From positions 124,001 through 188,000 of IMG/VR virus record IMGVR_UViG_3300020178_000002: a DNA stretch of 64,000 nucleotides. One strand, written 5' to 3'. This DNA comes from a virus. Position 1 is the first letter of the stretch; each line of letters opens with the position of its first letter. Below the pieces are notes generated by a model that was given only the letters and a program-made list of their open reading frames with translations, did not search any database and was not told the DNA's origin. Position numbers and translations under genes: made by a program. Positions 59,114 through 64,000 of this stretch are shown in pieces.

Positions 59114-59138
59114 TAAGTTATCTCTCTAAAATAAGAAA

Positions 59139-59159
59139 CCCCATAGGTTTTTTTGATAA
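59139..59159 (+). promoter_or_regulatory. C-run/TTTGATAA promoter
   Basis: CCCC (59139-59142), 8 bases, TTTTGATAA (59151-59159), 39 bases before the ATG at 59199. Confidence 0.55.
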
Positions 59160-59198
59160 TAGGCTTATTAGCAGTCATTAATCAAAGGAGTGTAAAAG

Positions 59199-59765
59199 AT
59201 GAAGAAATCTGCAAATGAAATTATTCAAAATCTTGAAACCAGAGTAGCCCAGCTTGAAAAGAAGTCTGCTCGAAAGTTCTCCCTATCCGCAGACTACCAT
59301 TATGTGTTTAAGCGTAGTTATTATGCTAAGTCTGTAGAGCGAGTAGACCATTCTAAGGTTCTCTTTGAGGGCCCTAAAAAGAAGTTTATTCCTCAAGGTT
59401 GGTCATATGGAGTTGATGAGATCAATTCTTTTGTTGAGAGAGATTTGATTCAGGAGATTGGTAAGATCCAAAAAGAGATCGAGGAAGTTTTTTATGCAAG
59501 TGGAGTTGACCCAACAGAGTTAAGGGAAGATTTCGAGGACTCTGGCAACAAGTTTGAGTGGGTGTTGGTTGCTCAAGGTCGTGCGTATGAGGGAGAGGTT
59601 TTGAAACTCGCCTATGTACGCATTAAAGATAAGACCTACAACTTCTATGTAGCACCCTCAATCGAAATTAAGGTTCTCAACACAAAAGGCAGGGCTGTTA
59701 AGGCAAACTACATCCTTAATACCCTAGCATCCGAGCTAGGTATGAGAACTGTCCGTATCGGTTAA
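59199..59765 (+). CDS. Tagged protein, unknown function (188 aa)
   Basis: AAAGGAG eight bases before ATG. Tag MKKSANEIIQNLETRVAQLEKKSA (1-24), then a basic domain of mixed structure (YHYVFKRSYYAKSVERVDHSKVLFEG), an acidic helical middle (EIGKIQKEIEEVFYASGVDPTELRED) and a strand-rich end (LAYVRIKDKTYNFYVAPSIEIKVLN). Presumed virion cargo. A terminator lies 45 bases after the stop. Confidence 0.65.
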   Translation: MKKSANEIIQNLETRVAQLEKKSARKFSLSADYHYVFKRSYYAKSVERVDHSKVLFEGPKKKFIPQGWSYGVDEINSFVERDLIQEIGKIQKEIEEVFYASGVDPTELREDFEDSGNKFEWVLVAQGRAYEGEVLKLAYVRIKDKTYNFYVAPSIEIKVLNTKGRAVKANYILNTLASELGMRTVRIG

Positions 59766-59810
59766 GAACGTCTAGTAGGTTTGGACTATGAAAGTGGTCA
59801 GCTAAATTAA

Positions 59811-59847
59811 GCCCTGCTACCCTTATTGGGTGGTGGGGGTTTTTTTT
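59811..59847 (+). terminator. Rho-independent terminator (copy A)
   Basis: GCCCTGCTACCC, ttatt loop, GGGTGGTGGGGG, then eight T. Almost the same sequence as the terminator at 60813. Confidence 0.88.
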
Positions 59848-59852
59848 GTTTG

Positions 59853-59899
59853 TTTATAGTCCTAGGTGTCGTGTACCCTCACCAATACCATAAGGATTA
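59853..59899 (+). promoter_or_regulatory. TTTATA promoter candidate and SD hairpin
   Basis: TTTATA (59853-59858) follows the terminator; TAGTCCT (59857-59863) pairs with AGGATTA (59893-59899, one G-U) across a 29-base loop, covering AAGGA of the gene at 59903. Confidence 0.4.
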
Positions 59900-59902
59900 G
59901 CT

Positions 59903-60802
59903 ATGAGAAGAATAGCATCAGAAATACTCAGAGAATTAGAGATAAGAGTAGCCCATTTAGAGGGTATGAGCCAAGATGACATGAGAAAGTCTATTGAGGT
60001 TGTGATAGAAAAAACTCCATCAAAGGTAAGAATAGATTATGTTGAGTTCCCTAAAACCCAAGAAGAGTTTTTAGAGATAGAAGCAAAGAACTTACCTGTT
60101 GTTTTTTATAATTGCCCTCTTGGAACAGAGATGGCAAGCCGATTAGATTTATTTAAGTCAGGCTTTAATCCTGTTGTGCAAGCAAGGCTTGCAGACAGAA
60201 AAAGCAAAGATATTGGTGAGGAAGTAGATATTAATCTCAAAGACCTTTTAAGGTCAAATTTTAACAATGGTACTCGATATGTAGGAAAACAACGTCTTAT
60301 GAAAGTAGGTTTGAAAAAACTGTTGGGTGTCAATCTTTATGAGAGAGGTCAGATTCTAGATGGGATGGAGGTGAGTTCTGCAAATATGTGGTGTGGGCCT
60401 AAAGGTTGTATTACACCATTACACCTCGACACAATTAACAACTTAGCATGGAACATATACGGACAAAAAACATGGTTTTTAGTGAGCCCAGAAGATATGT
60501 ACCACAATGCTTACTTAGAGCCATTCAAAGAGCCTTATGAAGAAGACTACAAAGGTGATTGGGATAGGAATGATAATAAAAGATCCCCTACTTTTTCAAA
60601 GATGACAGGGAATCCTTTAAAAAGCTTCGATAAGTTCCCGAAAGCTAGGGATATAAAATACCACAAGGTTGTTTTTCGGGAAAATGAGATACTGTATCTT
60701 CCTGCCTATTGGGGGCATTATGTTAAGACCGACTCTGACTCTTTGATGATTAACCACTGGTATGATGAAGTGCCAATTATTCTTAGATCTGAAAGAAAAT
60801 AA
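59903..60802 (+). CDS. JmjC/cupin-type Fe(II)/2-oxoglutarate dioxygenase with N-terminal tag
   Basis: 299 residues, AAGGA before ATG. Residues 1-23 are the tag (MRRIASEILRELEIRVAHLEGMS). The catalytic cupin follows: TPLHLDTINNLAWNIYGQKTW gives iron ligands His174 and Asp176 with Lys189 placed for 2-oxoglutarate, and LPAYWGHYVKT gives His272 as third ligand. The layout, NMWCGPKG before HxD and the closing 'LPxxWxH', is that of cupin-8/JmjC hydroxylases acting on protein side chains or RNA. A tagged dioxygenase would be carried in the virion if the tag targets the head. Substrate unknown. Confidence 0.8.
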   Translation: MRRIASEILRELEIRVAHLEGMSQDDMRKSIEVVIEKTPSKVRIDYVEFPKTQEEFLEIEAKNLPVVFYNCPLGTEMASRLDLFKSGFNPVVQARLADRKSKDIGEEVDINLKDLLRSNFNNGTRYVGKQRLMKVGLKKLLGVNLYERGQILDGMEVSSANMWCGPKGCITPLHLDTINNLAWNIYGQKTWFLVSPEDMYHNAYLEPFKEPYEEDYKGDWDRNDNKRSPTFSKMTGNPLKSFDKFPKARDIKYHKVVFRENEILYLPAYWGHYVKTDSDSLMINHWYDEVPIILRSERK

Positions 60803-60812
60803 ATTAGAAGAA

Positions 60813-60850
60813 GCCCTGCTACCCTTATTGGGTGGTAGGGGTTTTTTTTT
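60813..60850 (+). terminator. Rho-independent terminator (copy B)
   Basis: GCCCTGCTACCC, ttatt loop, GGGTGGTAGGGG, then nine T; one base different in the stem from copy A. Confidence 0.9.
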
Positions 60851-60851
60851 G

Positions 60852-60890
60852 TTTATTAACTTGTGTTATAAGTAAAGAGAATAACACAAG
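60852..60890 (+). promoter_or_regulatory. TTTAT promoter candidate and 10-bp hairpin
   Basis: TTTATTAAC (60852-60860) follows the terminator. CTTGTGTTAT (60860-60869) pairs perfectly with ATAACACAAG (60881-60890), which includes the first half of the AAGGGG ribosome site before ATG 60900. Confidence 0.6.
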
Positions 60891-60899
60891 GGGATAATC

Positions 60900-62267
60900 A
60901 TGGAAGCTCCAGAAATAGACAAAAGAACTTTAAACTTCAAAGACAGGTCTTTGTCAGAGTTTCAAAAGTTAATCAAGTCTCTAAAAAAGTACTCTGATCA
61001 GATTAAATCAGAAATAGATGAGGACACCAAGAGACTTAGAGAACTGAAGATTCTTTTAGAGAGCCTTCCTCAAGTTAGAAACTATATTAGAAAGTTTGTA
61101 GGTCCTCTTAGAGAAGATACGTTTAAGTCAAAGAGGAATAAGACCCTGAAGCTATTAGCTGAGAACCTGTTAGGTCTGAAAACTTTAGAAGAGGTCTTGG
61201 CTGAAAAGGAAAAGATTGCTCTCAAGTCTAGGAGAGACATTCAACTTTATAAAGGTCAGAAAGAATACTTGAAGATCATACCTAAAGAGATAAGGGTATT
61301 CTTGCCAGATACTATCACAATAGATGTAGATTCAGAGGGTAGGGTAAAGAGAATAGGTGAGTTGTTTGCGAACAAGACTTATACGCTCACAGAAAAGCTC
61401 TCTAATCAACGAAAACTCTTAGAGAGGTATAGTGACATAAGTTCCTCACTAAAAAGCGGTCTAAGCTCAAATAAAGAGCAGGAGAGGATTTCATCACTTA
61501 TTAGCTTAATAATATTAGAGACAGGTATTCGACCAGGTAGAAAAGGAAACAGAATCTTAAAAGATGAAGATGAGATTCAGACATTTGGTGCAACTACTCT
61601 AAGAAGAAGCCATGTTAAGTTTTTGAGTGATGGTACAGCCCAGCTTACTTTTAAAGGTAAGAAAGGTGCAACAAACAAAGCCATTGTTAGAGACTCTGAT
61701 GTGGTTTCAGAGTTAAAAAGAATCTCAAAGAGTTGTAAGGGGGAAGACTGTCTCTTTAAGTATGAAGATGGTTCAGATTACACTTACTCCCACCTCAAAG
61801 ATTTCTTTAACAAAAACTTTGAGGGTCTAAAGATCACAGACTTTAGAAAGTTAAGAGCAACAGAAGAAGTATTTAACTTACTCAAAGAAGAAAGAAACAA
61901 CTTACTTTCAAAAATAAAATCCTATTCTGACTTAGAAGCAGCAGAGGCAGAGAAGAAGACTGTAGCTGAAATCTGTAAGGTTTTAACTAAAGCCCATGAG
62001 CAGGCACAGATAGCCCTGTCACATGATTCTTCTAGGACTACAAAACAATCTTACATAAACCCAGAAGTCATTCTTCACTTCTTAAGCACGGCAAACTTGA
62101 AAGGGTCTTTAAAAGACACTATTCTAAAAGGAAAGACGAAACTACACTTTGATCCTCAAATGTTTTTAAGGCAGTCTCAAAGAGTAGCTTCGTCTTTTAA
62201 ATTTTCTGGTGAAGTATCAGGGTTCACCCTACATAACATGGTAGAATTGTTAGAACACATTATTTAA
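60900..62267 (+). CDS. DNA topoisomerase IB
   Basis: 455 residues, AAGGGG before ATG. The N-terminal 180 residues are helical and charged, unlike the short N-domain of poxvirus enzymes. Catalytic core: ILETGIRPG (Arg211), TFGATTLRRSHVKF, TFKGKKG (Lys254 region), DFRKLRA (Arg316), and TTKQSYINPEV with Tyr385 as the DNA-linking residue. All five catalytic positions are kept. The enzyme relaxes supercoils by nicking and rejoining one strand without ATP. Next to the SNF2 helicase, and under its own terminator-promoter-hairpin unit. Confidence 0.9.
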   Translation: MEAPEIDKRTLNFKDRSLSEFQKLIKSLKKYSDQIKSEIDEDTKRLRELKILLESLPQVRNYIRKFVGPLREDTFKSKRNKTLKLLAENLLGLKTLEEVLAEKEKIALKSRRDIQLYKGQKEYLKIIPKEIRVFLPDTITIDVDSEGRVKRIGELFANKTYTLTEKLSNQRKLLERYSDISSSLKSGLSSNKEQERISSLISLIILETGIRPGRKGNRILKDEDEIQTFGATTLRRSHVKFLSDGTAQLTFKGKKGATNKAIVRDSDVVSELKRISKSCKGEDCLFKYEDGSDYTYSHLKDFFNKNFEGLKITDFRKLRATEEVFNLLKEERNNLLSKIKSYSDLEAAEAEKKTVAEICKVLTKAHEQAQIALSHDSSRTTKQSYINPEVILHFLSTANLKGSLKDTILKGKTKLHFDPQMFLRQSQRVASSFKFSGEVSGFTLHNMVELLEHII

Positions 62268-62277
62268 GGGGTTTTTT

Positions 62278-62838
62278 ATGAGTAATGACTTTGGTGGGGG
62301 TAATGAAAGATCTCTCTATATTCCAATGAGTGAAATAGAGATGGAGTTTATCCATAGACTTGTAGAGGCAAAAGAAATCTATGTAGAGATACATGGCTGG
62401 GGTCACATCAACCAACCAACTATTACCTTTGGAGATAAGAATCTTCATGTTGGTTTTAAGATGTTCTTTGACAGACCAAACTTTCCAATGCCTGTTTACT
62501 TCTTTGATATGGAACTTAAGACTAGATCAAACATTACTCTTTTTAGGGAGAAGATGTCTGCCATGTATGGGGGAGAGCCTTTGAGTGTAATGGAGGGCTT
62601 AGAGCTTGATATGGTCTGGGATATATCTATCAAATACATAGACCCTAAACTAATAAAAGCCTTGATGCCAAACACTTTAGGTTTAACAACAAGGCTTCAA
62701 GATACTGCCACTCATGATATTACAGTGACAGGTAATATGTCTCTGAATCGAGACTTAAAAGAAAAGGCTTACCATTTAGATCAAATGGAAAAACTAATAA
62801 AGGCCGATAACATGCGAAAGATAAAGACTAACTCTTAA
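62278..62838 (+). CDS. Unknown protein after topoisomerase IB
   Basis: 186 residues, AAGGGG nine bases before ATG. Strand-rich first half (EIYVEIHGWGHINQPTITFGDKNLHVGFKMFF, MPVYFFDMELKTRSNITLF) with a jelly-roll look, then helices, ending basic (LIKADNMRKIKTNS). Shares a transcript with topoisomerase IB and overlaps the convergent SNF2 gene by 11 bases. No known family recognised. Confidence 0.6.
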   Translation: MSNDFGGGNERSLYIPMSEIEMEFIHRLVEAKEIYVEIHGWGHINQPTITFGDKNLHVGFKMFFDRPNFPMPVYFFDMELKTRSNITLFREKMSAMYGGEPLSVMEGLELDMVWDISIKYIDPKLIKALMPNTLGLTTRLQDTATHDITVTGNMSLNRDLKEKAYHLDQMEKLIKADNMRKIKTNS

Positions 62839-64000
62839 AGAGACTTGGATAGTACAGTACTAACTGTCTCCCATACTTTCTTAGGGTAGACCAAACATAC
62901 TTTTGAAGATCCACATCGTTTTCAAGTAGTCCACTAATACGAATATGTCTCATATTGTGAGAGTCTGGCTTATTGAAACCAACATTATCTTTCAAGGAAG
63001 CACCATCGCAACGCTCTAGCATTAGATTTAATGCGTCAAAAATATCTTGAGCTTGCTGAGAGTCTGGTGTAGGCAATAGCTTCGAATCGCCAAGAGATTT
63101 CTTAATAGATTTAACTTTCAATGAAGCTTGAGCTTTCATGAGCTTATCAGAAGCTCTTTTAATTGCTTTTTCTCGAGCTTTCATTCTAGCTTCTCTATCT
63201 AAAACACTCTCTTCTTTGATTTGAGAACTAAGGCCATTCTGGTTGCTATTTGGTGTATATTCAATAGAGCCTTCTGCATCAATTGCAGCGTGGATCATTT
63301 TAGCCTTACTATCTAAGATGTTGTATAAGTGAACATCAAGAGAGCAGTTGCTTACTAATCTGATATATTGAAGATTAGAAGCAGTCTGACCGATACGACA
63401 AATTCGATCTTCAGCTTGTAGATTAAGAGCAGGATTCCACTCTAGGTCTACAAAAATCATCTTACTTGCATTTGTAAGAGTAAGACCAACACCACCAGCT
63501 TTGATTGTTAAGGCAATGCCTTTTAGAAATCCATCTTGAAATTTATGAACAAGGTTATTTCTTTCTACAAGACTAGTATCAGATGTAATCACACCCCATC
63601 CATCTCTGACAGAAAGAGCTTCTACAGGTGCTTTATGTGCAGAGAAAACAACTAGAGGTTCATCAGCTTCTTCAAAACTCTCAACAAGATTTAACAAAGC
63701 TGGGATCTTATCTTTAGCAAGCTTTGCCCTTGCTTCTGAGAACTCTTGGAAGTCTGGCAAGCTATCTTGGACTCGAACATCTTTAATCTTCTCATATGCA
63801 ATCTCTAGCATCTGGAAAAGACTTTGATCTTTCACTTCTACAAGCATATCTTGATATTGCTTAGGTGGCAAGTCAGTTAAAACATCAGACTTGAGTCTGC
63901 GTTTCATAACTTTCTTTAACAATAAAGGAACTTCATTAGTAGGTGTTCCAAATTTCCAGCCATACATTCCTTTAGAAGCATTCATGCTAGAGGTGAAGTG
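62828..64000 (-). CDS. SNF2-family helicase, C-terminal part (5' end outside window)
   Basis: Open to the right edge of the window without a stop, so the N-terminal helicase half lies beyond. The visible 390 residues include the end of lobe 1 (MKRRLKSDVLTDLPPKQYQDM), the lobe-2 strand PLVVFSAHKAPVEAL, motif V KAGGVGLTLTNAS, and motif VI QAEDRICRIGQ, then a charged C-terminal tail of about 170 residues that might bind DNA or a partner. SNF2 enzymes pump along duplex DNA using ATP; in phages they are thought to serve recombination, fork repair or removal of host proteins. Confidence 0.93.
   Translation of the reverse strand, partial: HFTSSMNASKGMYGWKFGTPTNEVPLLLKKVMKRRLKSDVLTDLPPKQYQDMLVEVKDQSLFQMLEIAYEKIKDVRVQDSLPDFQEFSEARAKLAKDKIPALLNLVESFEEADEPLVVFSAHKAPVEALSVRDGWGVITSDTSLVERNNLVHKFQDGFLKGIALTIKAGGVGLTLTNASKMIFVDLEWNPALNLQAEDRICRIGQTASNLQYIRLVSNCSLDVHLYNILDSKAKMIHAAIDAEGSIEYTPNSNQNGLSSQIKEESVLDREARMKAREKAIKRASDKLMKAQASLKVKSIKKSLGDSKLLPTPDSQQAQDIFDALNLMLERCDGASLKDNVGFNKPDSHNMRHIRISGLLENDVDLQKYVWSTLRKYGRQLVLYYPSLFKS

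Noticed and set aside
1-64000. tRNA genes, integrase, transposase, terminase, portal
   Set aside because: Looked for in both strands by motif; none recognised in this window.

Overview
The window looks like part of a large, AT-rich tailed-phage genome, probably a jumbo myovirus of a Gram-negative host. A contractile-tail sheath protein, an HK97-type capsid set (protease, acidic scaffold, major capsid protein) and a 3007-residue virion protein sit among phage-type DNA enzymes: ATP-dependent ligase, RuvC-like resolvase, topoisomerase IB and an SNF2 helicase. A lipoprotein signal (37.7-38.0 kb) and an outer-membrane-barrel-like protein (58.3-58.8 kb) argue for a Gram-negative host. No terminase, portal, tail tube, tape measure, polymerase, integrase, tRNA or CRISPR array was recognised; the genome must continue past both ends (both terminal genes are cut).

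Layout. 0-9.8 kb (minus): giant beta-rich virion protein and a partner. 10.0-13.0 kb (minus) and 13.1-17.4 kb (plus): divergent accessory island with a CobS/MoxR-type AAA+ ATPase facing a CobT-like protein split into an HExxH half and a VWA (MIDAS) half. 17.5-20.8 kb: tandem family of about 110-residue proteins sharing an N-terminal NGKR motif and a C-terminal IRxxW helix, with one decayed member. 21.0-24.6 kb: small proteins, including a spanin- or holin-like membrane pair. 24.6-33.1 kb: virion/neck candidates and a run of paralogous proteins that all begin with a coiled-coil tag of the type LExRIARLEKEA. 33.2-36.9 kb: actin-like ATPase, DNA ligase, pentapeptide-repeat protein, YkuK-like RNase H fold. 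37-42 kb: small genes, a lipoprotein and a structural protein. 42.2-47.0 kb: 1603-residue sheath. 47-57.4 kb: tagged protein, decoration-like proteins, RuvC, large coiled-coil protein, prohead protease, scaffold, capsid. 57.6-64 kb: outer-membrane-like protein, tagged proteins (one a JmjC-type dioxygenase), topoisomerase IB, SNF2.

Three layers of organisation run across these genes. First, at least eleven separate proteins start with the same N-terminal tag (a twelfth carries it internally), which I infer to be a capsid-targeting peptide for internal head proteins processed by the prohead protease. Second, two promoter-like motifs recur at fixed distance from start codons: a C4-C7 run, 7-8 nt, then TTTGATAA (8 sites, mostly accessory or DNA genes), and TTTAT(A/T) about 35-60 nt before a start codon (over a dozen sites, many virion-type genes). 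Third, many of the second class are followed at once by a hairpin of unrelated sequence but the same design, whose 3' arm covers or touches the Shine-Dalgarno sequence. This resembles the way T4 blocks translation of late genes from read-through transcripts. Terminators often directly precede these units. All functional readings are from sequence inspection only.
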